From Murinocardiopsis flavida (GTDB taxonomy: Bacteria; Actinomycetota; Actinomycetes; Streptosporangiales; Streptosporangiaceae), in NCBI RefSeq assembly GCF_003014485.1, contig NZ_PYGA01000021.1, forward strand, positions 1 to 64,000: a stretch of DNA of 64,000 bases. The letters are read 5' to 3'. Positions 21,747 to 29,901 of this stretch are shown here, piece by piece. How positions within the stretch are numbered: the first letter of the stretch is position 1; each line of letters begins with the position of its first letter. The notes below the pieces were generated by a model. It saw only the letters and a program-made list of their open reading frames with translations. It was not told where the DNA came from and made no database searches. The position numbers and the translations under genes were made by a program.

Positions 21747-21767
21747 TTTGTGACTCTCGATCACAAA
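21747..21767. promoter_or_regulatory. Palindromic operator-like site upstream of nadB-nadC
   Basis: TTTGTGA-N7-TCACAAA is a perfect 7-7-7 hyphenated palindrome, 30-50 bases upstream of the NadB-NadC start and overlapping the panC stop codon. Its AT-rich arms stand out in this GC-rich region. A repressor site controlling NAD synthesis is plausible. The 7-base spacer is one longer than that of classical CRP sites. Confidence 0.5.
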
Positions 21768-22666
21768 GTCAGTGGAACATTATCAATCAGCCTTGTGGCG
21801 CCTACACGCGCGGCCACCGCGAGCACGGCCTCGCCGCGGTACTCGCCCGTGACCTCGCCGAACGTCCCGGGGTCGACGAGGGCGAGGTAGTCGACCGCCA
21901 CGGGCGGCGTCGCCGCCTCCGCCTCGGCCAGGACGGCGCGCGCAGCGGTGAGGATGCCGATGGGCCCGGTGACGGAGGCGTCGGCCCCCGCGAGCAGCGC
22001 GCGCGACAGCGCCAGGGCGCTGGTGCGCTCCTCGGCGCTGAGGTAGGCGTTGCGGCTGGAGGTCGCCAGGCCGTCGGGGTCGCGCACCGTGGGTATCGAC
22101 AGCACGGTGATGCCGAACGCGAGGTCGCGCACCATGCGGCGGATGACGGCCAGCTGCTGGGCGTCCTTCTGCCCGAACAGCGCGGTGTCGGGCCGGACGA
22201 GGTGGAACAGCTTCGCGACGACCGTGAGGACGCCGGCGAAGAAGCCGGGGCGGAACTCCCCCTCCAGGACCTGGCCCATGGGCCCGGGGTCGACCGACAC
22301 CAGCTGCTCGCCGGGGTACATGACCTCCACGGTCGGGGCGAACACCACGTCGACCCCTTCGGCGGCGCACGCCGCGACGTCGGCGTCGAGGTCGCGCGGG
22401 TAGCGCTGGTAGTCCTCCCCCGGCCCGAACTGCAACGGGTTGACGAAGATGCTCACGATCACGGAGTCGGCGTCGGCGCGCGCGGCGGCGATGAGGCGGC
22501 GGTGGCCGGAGTGCAGGGCGCCCATCGTGGGCACCAGTGCGATCCGGCCGAGGGAGGGGCGCAGCGCGGAGAGCTCTTCGGGGGTGCTGACCACGACGGG
22601 GGGTGCCGCAGCGGGACCGGCCGTCCCGGGCGCGGTGCCGGCGGGATGTGCGGTGGGTTCGGTCAT
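21761..22666 (-). CDS. panC: Pantoate-beta-alanine ligase PanC
   Basis: PanC joins pantoate and beta-alanine to make pantothenate. The 301-residue protein has the ATP-binding motif VPTMGALHSGHRRLI, SIFVNPLQFGPGEDYQRYPRDL, GKDAQ-type FGQKDAQQLAVIRRMV, and the KMSKS-like MATSSRN variant LATSSRNAYLS. ATG 22666 has GGAGG eight bases upstream. An N-terminal ~25-residue Ala/Pro/Gly extension precedes the domain. It lies between the DUF2520 gene and nadB-nadC; its product is used by CoaX two genes on. Confidence 0.95.
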   Translation of the reverse strand: MTEPTAHPAGTAPGTAGPAAAPPVVVSTPEELSALRPSLGRIALVPTMGALHSGHRRLIAAARADADSVIVSIFVNPLQFGPGEDYQRYPRDLDADVAACAAEGVDVVFAPTVEVMYPGEQLVSVDPGPMGQVLEGEFRPGFFAGVLTVVAKLFHLVRPDTALFGQKDAQQLAVIRRMVRDLAFGITVLSIPTVRDPDGLATSSRNAYLSAEERTSALALSRALLAGADASVTGPIGILTAARAVLAEAEAATPPVAVDYLALVDPGTFGEVTGEYRGEAVLAVAARVGATRLIDNVPLTL

Positions 22667-22695
22667 TCGGGGGGCCTCCGCTGCTTGTTGGGGGG

Positions 22696-23589
22696 TCACG
22701 CTTGGAGCACGTCCAGCAGGCGTGCGGCGTCGTCGGGTTTGAGCAGCCCGGCGGCGAGAGCGCGGTCGGCGGTCAGGCGGGCCAGGGCGACGTAGCTGGG
22801 GACGGACTCCGGGGAGACCTCGCGCAGTTCGGAGATGTGGCAGGCGACGGTCTCGGCGTCGCCGCGCAGCACCGGGCCGCTCAGCCCGTCGACCCCGAGG
22901 CGCAGCGCGTTGTCGAGCGCCGCGCCGAGCAGGGGCCCCAGCATCCGGCCGGGGTCGTCGACCCCCGCGGCGGACAGCAGCCCCGCGCTCTCGGCGACCA
23001 GGGTGACCAGGTGGTTGGCGCCGCCGGCGAGGGCGGCGTGGTAGAGGGTGCGGTGCTCTTCGGCGATCCACACCGGTTCGCCGCCCATCTCCACCACCAG
23101 CGCCTCGGCGATGGGCCGGAGCCGCTCGGGGGCGGTGACGCCGAAGCTGCACGTCGTGAGGCGGCTGATGTCCTCGTCGCGGCCGGTGAAGGTCATGACC
23201 GGGTGCAGGGCGAGCGGCAGGGCGCCCGCGGCGGTGGCGGCGGAGAGGATGCCGTAGCCGTGGCTGCCGCTGGTGTGCGCGATGAGGGTGCCGCCGACGG
23301 CGGCACCGGTGTCGACCAGGCCGCGGACCAGTGGGCCGAGGGCGTCGTCGGGGACGGTCAGCAGCACGAGGTCGGCGGCGCCGACCACCTCGACCGGTTC
23401 GAGCAGGCGGGCGTCCGGCAGGCGCGCCGCGAGGCGGTCGCGCGACGGTTCGGAGACGGCGGACGCGGCGACGACGCGGTGCCCGGCGCGCTCCAGCGCC
23501 ATTCCCATCGCCGAGCCGACGCGTCCTGGGCCGATGATCCCGACGTCGAGGCGGGCCGGTCGCTGTCGTGTGTCTTCCGCCAGGTGCAT
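22696..23589 (-). CDS. Rossmann-fold DUF2520 oxidoreductase-like protein
   Basis: A 297-residue protein with an NAD(P)-binding N-terminus (LDVGIIGPGRVGSAMGMALERAGH) and a C-terminal helical domain (LYHAALAGGANHLVTLVAESAGLL) of the DUF2520 type. The family occurs next to panC in actinobacteria (Rv3603c in M. tuberculosis), so it may act in pantothenate metabolism, for example as a ketopantoate reductase-like enzyme, but this is not shown by sequence. ATG 23589 has GGAG just upstream. The gap to panC is only 29 bases, so they are probably one operon. Confidence 0.85.
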   Translation of the reverse strand: MHLAEDTRQRPARLDVGIIGPGRVGSAMGMALERAGHRVVAASAVSEPSRDRLAARLPDARLLEPVEVVGAADLVLLTVPDDALGPLVRGLVDTGAAVGGTLIAHTSGSHGYGILSAATAAGALPLALHPVMTFTGRDEDISRLTTCSFGVTAPERLRPIAEALVVEMGGEPVWIAEEHRTLYHAALAGGANHLVTLVAESAGLLSAAGVDDPGRMLGPLLGAALDNALRLGVDGLSGPVLRGDAETVACHISELREVSPESVPSYVALARLTADRALAAGLLKPDDAARLLDVLQA

Positions 23590-23717
23590 GATCTCCGTTA
23601 TTCCCGGTCCGTTCCGGCACGGCACCGGATGCCTGGCCGAAAGCCTACTCGCGGCGTTGACCAGCGGGCACGCGAAAGGAGTACCGCGCTGTACCGGCGG
23701 GAGGCGGCACAACGCGA

Positions 23718-23754
23718 ACCGGCGCGGTCCGCTGGAATCGCGGGCCGCGCCGGT
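23718..23754 (-). terminator. Hairpin terminator of the first chaplin gene
   Basis: ACCGGCGCGGTCCGC pairs with GCGGGCCGCGCCGGT (15-bp stem with one G-T pair) around a 7-base loop, about 60 bases after the stop of the chaplin gene at 23810. It insulates the chaplin unit from the panC operon downstream. Confidence 0.75.
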
Positions 23755-23809
23755 CGAGCACGTCACCGGGTTGTCACCCGGGTGTCATGGGGTTCGTGCC
23801 GGGAGGTGC

Positions 23810-24052
23810 TCAGTCCTCGACGACAGCCGCGCCGGAGTCGTTGCAGTTGGCGTTGCTGAGGCCCAGGACGGCGATCGCGTTGCCGCACACGTTCACGGGG
23901 ATGTTGGCGTCCAGGTCGACCTGGTTGCCGCCGAGCACCGAACCGTCGCCCGAGGTCTCGTTCTCGTCGTCGGCCTGGGCGGGCGCGGCCATGAGGACGA
24001 CGCCCGCGGTGGCAACGGCGACGGCGGAGGTCGCGAAGATCTTCTTCAGCAT
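23810..24052 (-). CDS. Short chaplin
   Basis: Chaplins are secreted amyloid-forming surfactants that let aerial hyphae break the water surface. This 80-residue precursor has a signal peptide (MLKKIFATSAVAVATAGVVL..., cleaved after AQA) and one chaplin domain: GDGSVLGGNQVDLDANIPVNVCGNAIAV... with two Cys (VCGN, NANC) for the intramolecular disulfide. It has no C-terminal sorting signal, so it belongs to the short, freely secreted class. ATG 24052 has AAAGGA upstream. A paralogue lies 178 bases upstream; each has its own terminator and probably its own promoter (AT-richer 24090-24130). Confidence 0.92.
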   Translation of the reverse strand: MLKKIFATSAVAVATAGVVLMAAPAQADDENETSGDGSVLGGNQVDLDANIPVNVCGNAIAVLGLSNANCNDSGAAVVED

Positions 24053-24175
24053 TTAAGGTCCTTTCGCGGTGCGGGCCGTCCGCGGATCGGCCCGCACTTT
24101 ACTTACGCTTTGAGTTACATCAATTGCTCACAGTCACTGCGTAGGCGACTGCTACTCGAACACCATCTGATCGGA

Positions 24176-24211
24176 ACCGGCGACCCGGGGCGGCGTGCCC
24201 CGGGTCCCGGT
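24176..24211 (-). terminator. Hairpin terminator of the second chaplin gene
   Basis: GACCCGGGGC pairs perfectly with GCCCCGGGTC across a 5-base loop. Five more pairs (ACCGG/CCGGT) extend the stem beyond one bulged C. It begins about 19 bases after the stop of the chaplin gene at 24230. Confidence 0.85.
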
Positions 24212-24229
24212 GACCTCCGCAGCCGTCGG

Positions 24230-24478
24230 TCAGTCGTCGTAGTGGTTCACGACGGTGGCGCCGGCGTTGCCGCAGTTCCCGTTGGCGACGCCCACGACCG
24301 CGACGGCGTTGCCGCATACGTTCACAGCAGTGTTGATGTCGACGTCGACCTGGTTTCCCGACAGCACGGCGCCGTCGCCATTGGTCTCGTTGTCGTCGGC
24401 GAACGCAGGAGCGCCCGCGAACAGCACACCGGCAGCGACAGTGGCGGTGAAAGCACCAGCGGCGAAGAGCTTCTTCAT
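24230..24478 (-). CDS. Short chaplin (second copy)
   Basis: An 82-residue paralogue of the neighbouring chaplin: signal peptide MKKLFAAGAFTATVAAGVLF with AFA cleavage, then GAVLSGNQVDVDINTAVNVCGNAVAVVGVANGNC with the two conserved Cys. ATG 24478 is chosen because AAGGGG stands upstream and the signal peptide starts there; an upstream extension in frame is not plausible. The upstream region to 24762 (284 bases) holds no other gene and is AT-richer near 24520-24560, fitting a developmentally controlled promoter. It implies aerial-hypha formation. Confidence 0.92.
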   Translation of the reverse strand: MKKLFAAGAFTATVAAGVLFAGAPAFADDNETNGDGAVLSGNQVDVDINTAVNVCGNAVAVVGVANGNCGNAGATVVNHYDD

Positions 24479-24762
24479 ACTGCGAATCCCCTTACGGAGG
24501 CCGACCCGTCCGGCCCACGATTGACGATGTGTATTCATGCGAACACGTTTAGTGCTCGCCCCCCATCTAGCCACAGATCCCGGCGACCGGGCAGGATTTC
24601 GCCAATAGTGATTCGCCGAAAAGCGGCGTTCCCGCGCCGGAGTTCGCGGGCTATGTCGGAATATGCCGAGCGAAAACACGGCGCGACGCCGCACCGCGGG
24701 TGACTCACCTCACAGGGCGCGCGGGGTTGCGGGACCGCCGGGCCGGTCGCGGCGGACCGCGC

Positions 24763-27660
24763 TCAGGACTCCCGCGCCTCGCTGCGCGTCGCCCACCGCT
24801 CGGGGCCGCCGCCGCTGGACCGGGCCTTGTGGGCGCGCTCGGCGACCCCTTCGACCACCCGGCGGGCCTCGGCGGCATCGCGGCCCGCGGCACGGGCGCG
24901 GACCGGGCCGGGCGGCGTGTCGGCCTCGACGGTCGCCAGGCCCTGGCGGGCGGCCCACGGCCCCATGCTGATCCGCACGGTCTGCACCCGCGCGTGCGGC
25001 ACGATCTCGATGACCTGGCAGAAGATGCCCCGGCGGGTGACGAACGCGCCGTCGTCCACACCGAGGGCGTCGGTCCCGCTCCAGCTCTTGCGGGCGCCGT
25101 GCAGCTGCTCGCGCGAGACGTCGGTGCCGGGGAGCAGCTCGTCGATCAGCGCGAACGCCATCGGCCGCGGCACGACGGGAAGCAGGGTCGAGGAGTCCAT
25201 CTGGCGCTCACCGGCGTATCCGGCGACGTTCGCCTCGACCCGCACCACGCCCAGCGAACGCCACAGCAGCGGTTCGACGACACGGATCGCCTGCACCCGG
25301 CCCGGCGGGACCGTCTGCATGCGGGCCTGGAAGATCCCGTAGCGCAGGCGCAGGCCGTCGGGCGACAGCGCGGCGAAGAAGTCGGTGTAGCGCAGCAGCG
25401 GCCCGAAGAAGCCGCGGATGAGCCCGAGGAGCAGCGGGATCGCGCCGCCCAGCACACCCGGCTCCATGAACGCGATACCGGCCACGATGAGGACGAGGAA
25501 CAGCACGAACGCGCCGAGCACCGGCAGCCGGAACGCCATGGCACCGAGGAGCAGCCCGAACGGCAGCTTGTAGAACGGCCACTCGGGCGCCTCGGGCGCG
25601 CGCCCGGACAGGCCCGCGGCGTGCGCCAGCAGGCTCGCCCGCAACCGGATCGCGGTGCCGCGGGTGAGATAGCGCAGCCGGATCTCCCCCGCGTCGCCGC
25701 CCGCCACCTCGACACGCAACTCGGCCAGGCCGAACGCCTGCATCACCAGCGGGCGCACGACGTCCACCGCCTGGAGGCGGCTCAGCGGCACCTCCCTGGA
25801 CACCTTGCGGACCAGGCCGGAGTGGACGACGAGGTGGTCGTCGCGCAGCCCGTAGGAGGACTGCCACCACGCCGTGGCGGCGTACACGGCCGAGCCGGAC
25901 ATCACCGCCGCCCACGCCAGCAGCGCCCACATGACCCCGATCTCCAGGAGCAGCACACCGGGCACGGCGAGGAACACCAGCCCCACCACGAGGGCCTGCA
26001 ACGGGATGGTGGCCCAGTGCACCCGGTGCGCGCCGCGGGTGATGTCGCGCTCGGGCTTGGGCTGTTTGCGGGGCGGCGACGGCGGCACCGGCGGCTGCGG
26101 CCCGTACGGGCCGTACGGCGCGCCCGGCGCCGCGGGCGGCAGGAAGCGGACGTTGCCGCCCGGGTGCTGCCCGGGCGGCGCCGCGGGACCGGGCCCGTGG
26201 ACCACGGCGGGATACGCGCCGTTGCGCGGCTGCTGCGGCGCCGGGTGCCCACCGGGGTACTGCGGCCCCGGCATCGGCTGCCCATGCGGCATCGGGCCGG
26301 GCGGCGGGGGCGCCGCGGGCCCGGGCGGGTGCCCGTGCCGCGGCTGCGCCGGGTACTGCTGCGGCCCCGGGTACGGCTGCGCGGCGTAGGGCTGCTGTCC
26401 CGCGTAGGGCTGCTGCGCCGGGTACTGCTGTCCCGCGTAGGGCTGCTGCGCCGGGTACTGCTGCGGCGCCGCGTGGGGCGGACCGGCGGGCCCGCCGTTC
26501 GCCGGCCCGCCATGGCCGGGATGGCCGTTGCCCGGGTGGCTCGCGAACGCCGGGCCGGTGTCGGGCCGCGGCGGCAGGTGCGCAGGACGGGGGTAGGGGC
26601 GGTACCCCGCAGCGGGCGCGGCCGCCTCGAAGCGCGGCGGGCCGGAACGGCGGCGCTGCTGCCGCGCCGACGGCGCCGGACGGCCCGTTTCGGGGCCGCT
26701 CGGCCACAGCGGTGTCACCGGCCACGGGGTGTCGGACCCGGGGTCGCCGCGGTACCAGCGCCGCCCCTCGGCCGGTCCCGCCGGCGTGCCCGGCGCCGGT
26801 CCGCGCGTGGGTTCGGGACGCTCGCCGGGACCCGCGGGGTACTGCCCGGCGGCGTGCCGGGCCTCCTGCGGCCCGGCGTCGGTCATCGGGGCGGGCGCGG
26901 GCGGCGGGGGCGGTGCCGTGGGCTGCGGCGGCCCTGCGACCGGCGGGGGCGGTGGCGCGGGCTGCGGCGGCGCGGCCGCAGTCGGTGGCGGCCCCTCAGG
27001 GGCCGCACCGGTGCCGCCCTGCGCCCAGAAGCGGGATCCGACGGGCGGGGCCGACTCGCTGCCCGCAGCCGGGTCGGGACCGGCGGGGCCGGATGCCCCG
27101 GGCGCGTCCGGCGGCTCGATGGGGCCGGGAGGCGCCACGGTTTCGTCGCCGCGCCACAGTTCGGGTTCCGGCGGGACGTCGCGGACGGCGTCGGAGGGGG
27201 CATCGGCGGCGGGGTCGGGGTGCGCGCCCTCGTCGTCGGGCCGCTGCGCGGGTCCCTCGGACGCGCGGGGGGCCGGCCGGTCCGGCGCGGCACGGTCGGC
27301 CGCGCCGTCAGGGTCGGCGGGTGCGCCCTCGGCGGCGTCGCGCAGGTCGGCGAACGACCACCCCGCCAGCGGCCGCGAGGCGTTCTGGCCGGAGTCGCCG
27401 CCGGTGTCGGGCGGGGTGACCTCGGGCAGGTCGGGCAGGTCGGCCGGGTCCTCCTGCGGGCCGCCGGGGCGCCCGGCGGCGTCGGGGTCCTCGGCGGGGT
27501 CGCCGAACCAGCCGCCGCGGTCCGGCGCGAGGCGCTGGCCCGGGCTGGTGTCCTCGGCGAACCGGCGCCCGGCGCCCCAGGCGCCCTTGGCAGGCTCCTG
27601 CCCGGCCGCCTCGTTGTCGGCAGGCCGGTCGTCGGCTGGTCCCATGTCAGGTTCTGCCAC
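24763..27660 (-). CDS. Membrane protein with three bacterial PH-like domains and long disordered N-terminus
   Basis: The C-terminal ~430 residues resemble YdbS/YdbT-type bacterial PH (bPH2) proteins: paired transmembrane segments (VVGLVFLAVPGVLLLEIGVMWALLAW, FVLFLVLIVAGIAF) alternate with PH-like repeats (HLVVHSGLVRKVSREVPLSRLQAVDVV; LRYGIFQARMQTVPPGRVQAIRVVEPLLWRSLGV; FVTRRGIFCQVIEIVPHARVQTVRI). The first ~520 residues are Pro/Gly/Ala/Gln-rich and surely disordered, with tandem QQPYAGQQYPAQ units. Typical relatives are ~500 residues, so this one is about twice the length. GTG 27660 has AGGA upstream and lies 3 bases from the upstream stop, supporting the long form. Function unknown; the pair probably acts in envelope stress or secretion. 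Confidence 0.85.
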   Translation of the reverse strand: MAEPDMGPADDRPADNEAAGQEPAKGAWGAGRRFAEDTSPGQRLAPDRGGWFGDPAEDPDAAGRPGGPQEDPADLPDLPEVTPPDTGGDSGQNASRPLAGWSFADLRDAAEGAPADPDGAADRAAPDRPAPRASEGPAQRPDDEGAHPDPAADAPSDAVRDVPPEPELWRGDETVAPPGPIEPPDAPGASGPAGPDPAAGSESAPPVGSRFWAQGGTGAAPEGPPPTAAAPPQPAPPPPPVAGPPQPTAPPPPPAPAPMTDAGPQEARHAAGQYPAGPGERPEPTRGPAPGTPAGPAEGRRWYRGDPGSDTPWPVTPLWPSGPETGRPAPSARQQRRRSGPPRFEAAAPAAGYRPYPRPAHLPPRPDTGPAFASHPGNGHPGHGGPANGGPAGPPHAAPQQYPAQQPYAGQQYPAQQPYAGQQPYAAQPYPGPQQYPAQPRHGHPPGPAAPPPPGPMPHGQPMPGPQYPGGHPAPQQPRNGAYPAVVHGPGPAAPPGQHPGGNVRFLPPAAPGAPYGPYGPQPPVPPSPPRKQPKPERDITRGAHRVHWATIPLQALVVGLVFLAVPGVLLLEIGVMWALLAWAAVMSGSAVYAATAWWQSSYGLRDDHLVVHSGLVRKVSREVPLSRLQAVDVVRPLVMQAFGLAELRVEVAGGDAGEIRLRYLTRGTAIRLRASLLAHAAGLSGRAPEAPEWPFYKLPFGLLLGAMAFRLPVLGAFVLFLVLIVAGIAFMEPGVLGGAIPLLLGLIRGFFGPLLRYTDFFAALSPDGLRLRYGIFQARMQTVPPGRVQAIRVVEPLLWRSLGVVRVEANVAGYAGERQMDSSTLLPVVPRPMAFALIDELLPGTDVSREQLHGARKSWSGTDALGVDDGAFVTRRGIFCQVIEIVPHARVQTVRISMGPWAARQGLATVEADTPPGPVRARAAGRDAAEARRVVEGVAERAHKARSSGGGPERWATRSEARES

Positions 27661-27663
27661 GCG

Positions 27664-28326
27664 TCACAGTCCTGTGGAGAAGGTCTCGCTGCGCGCCGCG
27701 AGCCGGTCGCGCAGCACCACGGCATCGGCAAGGCGCAGGCCGGGGATCCTGGTGTCGGCGGTGGTGGCGGCGGTGCGGACGCGGACCGTCGCGATGCCGA
27801 GGGCCTGCTCCAGCAGGTTCGCGGTGACGTCGACGAGCTGCATGCGCCCGTAAGGCACCACGATGAGCTGCCGCATCACGATCCCGCAGGTCAGATAGAA
27901 GTCGGTGGCGCCTTCGGCGTAGCCCCAGGACCGTTGGACGGCGACCGCGCCGATCCACCCGGCGACCAGCGCCGCGAGCGCGGGCACGGCCCACACCACG
28001 AGCAGCGGCCAGCCGCCGATGAGCCACGCGAGGACGCCGACCCCCGCGATCAGCGGCAGCGCGGCACCCAGCAGGATGAGCCGGCGATACCAGACCAGCA
28101 CGGTCGACACCCGGCTCCAGGCGGCACCGGTCGGCGCGGCGAACGCCTCGGCGACAGCGGTCGCCGCGGCGGCGCGCTGCGCCTTGCGGTCCGGAGCGGG
28201 GGTGTCGGGCGGCGGGCCGGGCTGGGGCTCGGGCACGGCTGCGCCGTCGACCTCGCCGGGCGCATCGGCGGCGTCGACGAACCGAGGGGCGTCTTTCGGC
28301 GCGGCAAACTCCACGATTCCAGTCAA
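27664..28326 (-). CDS. Membrane protein with one bacterial PH-like domain
   Basis: A 220-residue partner of the preceding gene. After a ~65-residue Pro/Ala-rich lead come two transmembrane helices (LILLGAALPLIAGVGVLAWLI and LLVVWAVPALAALVAGWIGAVAV) and one bPH2 domain (FYLTCGIVMRQLIVVPYGRMQLVDVTANLLEQALGIATV in part), as in YdbS. The annotated start is TTG 28326; a GTG at 28314 is an alternative. Three bases separate it from the larger PH protein, so they are co-translated and probably form a membrane complex like B. subtilis YdbS-YdbT. Confidence 0.85.
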   Translation of the reverse strand: MTGIVEFAAPKDAPRFVDAADAPGEVDGAAVPEPQPGPPPDTPAPDRKAQRAAAATAVAEAFAAPTGAAWSRVSTVLVWYRRLILLGAALPLIAGVGVLAWLIGGWPLLVVWAVPALAALVAGWIGAVAVQRSWGYAEGATDFYLTCGIVMRQLIVVPYGRMQLVDVTANLLEQALGIATVRVRTAATTADTRIPGLRLADAVVLRDRLAARSETFSTGL

Positions 28327-28421
28327 TCATCCCCAAGCCGGTTATGCTCCACGACAATGCGCGAATCGCGGCCCGCTCCCCGTGAAATGCCGGGAAAGCG
28401 CCGGTCAACGGATCGTCTGGC

Positions 28422-28919
28422 TCATACCGGCCGCGACGGGTCGGAGTCCTCGTCGTCGGGTACACGGCAGGCGTACTCCAGGAACAGCGCCGCGGCCAGC
28501 AGGAAGGCGCCCGCAGCAAGGGTCCCGGCGGCGGTCAGCGCGTCGCCGCTCGCCGCGGGGGCGTGCAAGCGGTCGAGCAGGGTGAGGGCGAACCCGCCGA
28601 AGATCCCGATGGCGAGCGACGCCAGCAGCACACTCGCCTTCGCCAGCGCCACCAGCCGAGCCGCGGCGAGCGCCTCGATGGGCTCGGTTCCCGGCACCCG
28701 GCGGATGCGGCGGCGCGTGTGATACGCGGCGATGCCCTCGCCCAGCGCGAGCAGGGCGAGGGTCGGGATCATCGTCCACGGCAGGATCGGCAGTGAGCCG
28801 TAGAACGCGTTGGTGAGCAGCGCGGAGACCAGCCCGGCGCCGATGATGACACCGAGCGGCAGCCGCCACCCGGTCGGCCGCACACTGCCCTCGTGGTCGT
28901 CGTTCCTCATCGTCCCCAT
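28422..28919 (-). CDS. DUF3180 membrane protein
   Basis: A 165-residue four-helix membrane protein: LGVIIGAGLVSALLTNAFYG, MIPTLALLALGEGIAAYHTRRRI, LVALAKASVLLASLAIGIFGGF and AGTLAAGAFLLAAALFLEYACRV. The pattern and place directly after folK match DUF3180 proteins (Rv3605c in M. tuberculosis). Role unknown. Two ATGs nine bases apart (28919, 28910) could start it. It ends with an acidic tail (PDDEDSDPSRPV). Confidence 0.8.
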   Translation of the reverse strand: MGTMRNDDHEGSVRPTGWRLPLGVIIGAGLVSALLTNAFYGSLPILPWTMIPTLALLALGEGIAAYHTRRRIRRVPGTEPIEALAAARLVALAKASVLLASLAIGIFGGFALTLLDRLHAPAASGDALTAAGTLAAGAFLLAAALFLEYACRVPDDEDSDPSRPV

Positions 28920-28993
28920 CAGCCTGGCCCCCGGTGCGTGCGCCGGGCCGGTCCGGGGGCCGAGCCGACCGGACGGGACCCGGGTCCCACAGC

Positions 28994-29515
28994 CTAGTCG
29001 GGGATCTGGATCGGCAGGTCGTCGCGGCGGCGCAGGTCCTGGTCGTGCACCTTGGCGAGCAGGTCTCGGATGGGGCCCCGTACCGGCAGGACGGCATCGG
29101 GGTCGATGTCGAACCACGGCTGGAGGACGAACGCCCGCTCGTGCGCCCGCGGGTGCGGCAGCATCAGCGACGGGTCGTCGCTGGTCTGGTCGCCGTAGGC
29201 GACGACGTCGATGTCCATGGTGCGCGGGCCCCAGCGCACCTTGCGGACCCGGTGGAACGCCTCTTCGACGCTCTTCACCCGTTCCAGCAGCGTGATGGGT
29301 GCCAGCAGGGTGTCGGCGATCACGATCAGGTTCAGGTAGTCGTCCTGGTCGGGCCCGCCCACCGGGGCGGTCTCGTACACCGGGGACAGTGCGACGAACC
29401 GCAGGCCGCGCGCGTCGAACAGGCTGTCGACGGCGCCTTGCAGGTTGTCCATCCGCTCGCCCATGTTGCTGCCGACGGAGAGAACGGTTCGGTGGGAGTC
29501 GTCCCAGGCGGGCAT
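28994..29515 (-). CDS. folK: 2-amino-4-hydroxy-6-hydroxymethyldihydropteridine pyrophosphokinase FolK
   Basis: FolK transfers pyrophosphate from ATP to 6-hydroxymethyldihydropterin. The 173-residue protein has the HPPK features: LSVGSNMGERMDNL, SPVYETAPVGGPDQDDYLN, and the metal/ATP signature RWGPRTMDIDVVAYG followed by LPHPRAHERAFVL. ATG 29515 overlaps the folB stop as TGATG, showing translational coupling in the folate operon. Confidence 0.96.
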   Translation of the reverse strand: MPAWDDSHRTVLSVGSNMGERMDNLQGAVDSLFDARGLRFVALSPVYETAPVGGPDQDDYLNLIVIADTLLAPITLLERVKSVEEAFHRVRKVRWGPRTMDIDVVAYGDQTSDDPSLMLPHPRAHERAFVLQPWFDIDPDAVLPVRGPIRDLLAKVHDQDLRRRDDLPIQIPD

Positions 29516-29901
29516 CAGCGTCTCCGGAGGATCGTGACGGTCACGTCGTCGAAGGGGTGGGCGATCGGCGCGTTCGGTTTGTGTACCGTCACCTCGACCT
29601 CCGACACAAGGGGGTGCGCCAGGCAGACCTCCGCCAGCCGGTCGGCCAGCGTCTCGATGAGGTTCACCGGATCACCCTCGACCACCTGCACCAGGTGATC
29701 GCTGAGGACGCCGTAGTGAACGGTGTCGGTGACGCTATCGGAGCGGGCCGCGGCGCGGGTATCCACCCCCAGGACGACGTCGACCGCGAACTCCTGCCCT
29801 TCGCGGCGCTCATGGTCGAATACCCCGTGATGGCCGAATCCACGCAGCCCGCGGAGCGCGATTCGGTCGAGTCTCGGTATCCCTTCGGGTTCGGCGCTCA
29901 C
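29515..29901 (-). CDS. folB: Dihydroneopterin aldolase FolB
   Basis: FolB converts dihydroneopterin to hydroxymethyldihydropterin and glycolaldehyde. The 128-residue protein has the T-fold signature RGFGHHGVFDHERREGQEFAVDV (in part), DTVHYGVLSD with the catalytic Tyr, LIETLADRLA with the pterin-anchoring Glu, and VTVHKPNAPI with the catalytic Lys. It overlaps the gene before it by four bases and folK by one, so its place in the operon is secure. Confidence 0.95.
   Translation of the reverse strand: MSAEPEGIPRLDRIALRGLRGFGHHGVFDHERREGQEFAVDVVLGVDTRAAARSDSVTDTVHYGVLSDHLVQVVEGDPVNLIETLADRLAEVCLAHPLVSEVEVTVHKPNAPIAHPFDDVTVTILRRR

Noticed and set aside
19102-21753. An 883-residue plus-strand ORF
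   Set aside because: Antisense to the NadB-NadC fusion.
21747-21767. A classical CRP site
   Set aside because: The spacer between TGTGA and TCACA is 7 rather than 6 bases, and no CRP family gene is in the window; kept only as an unassigned palindrome.
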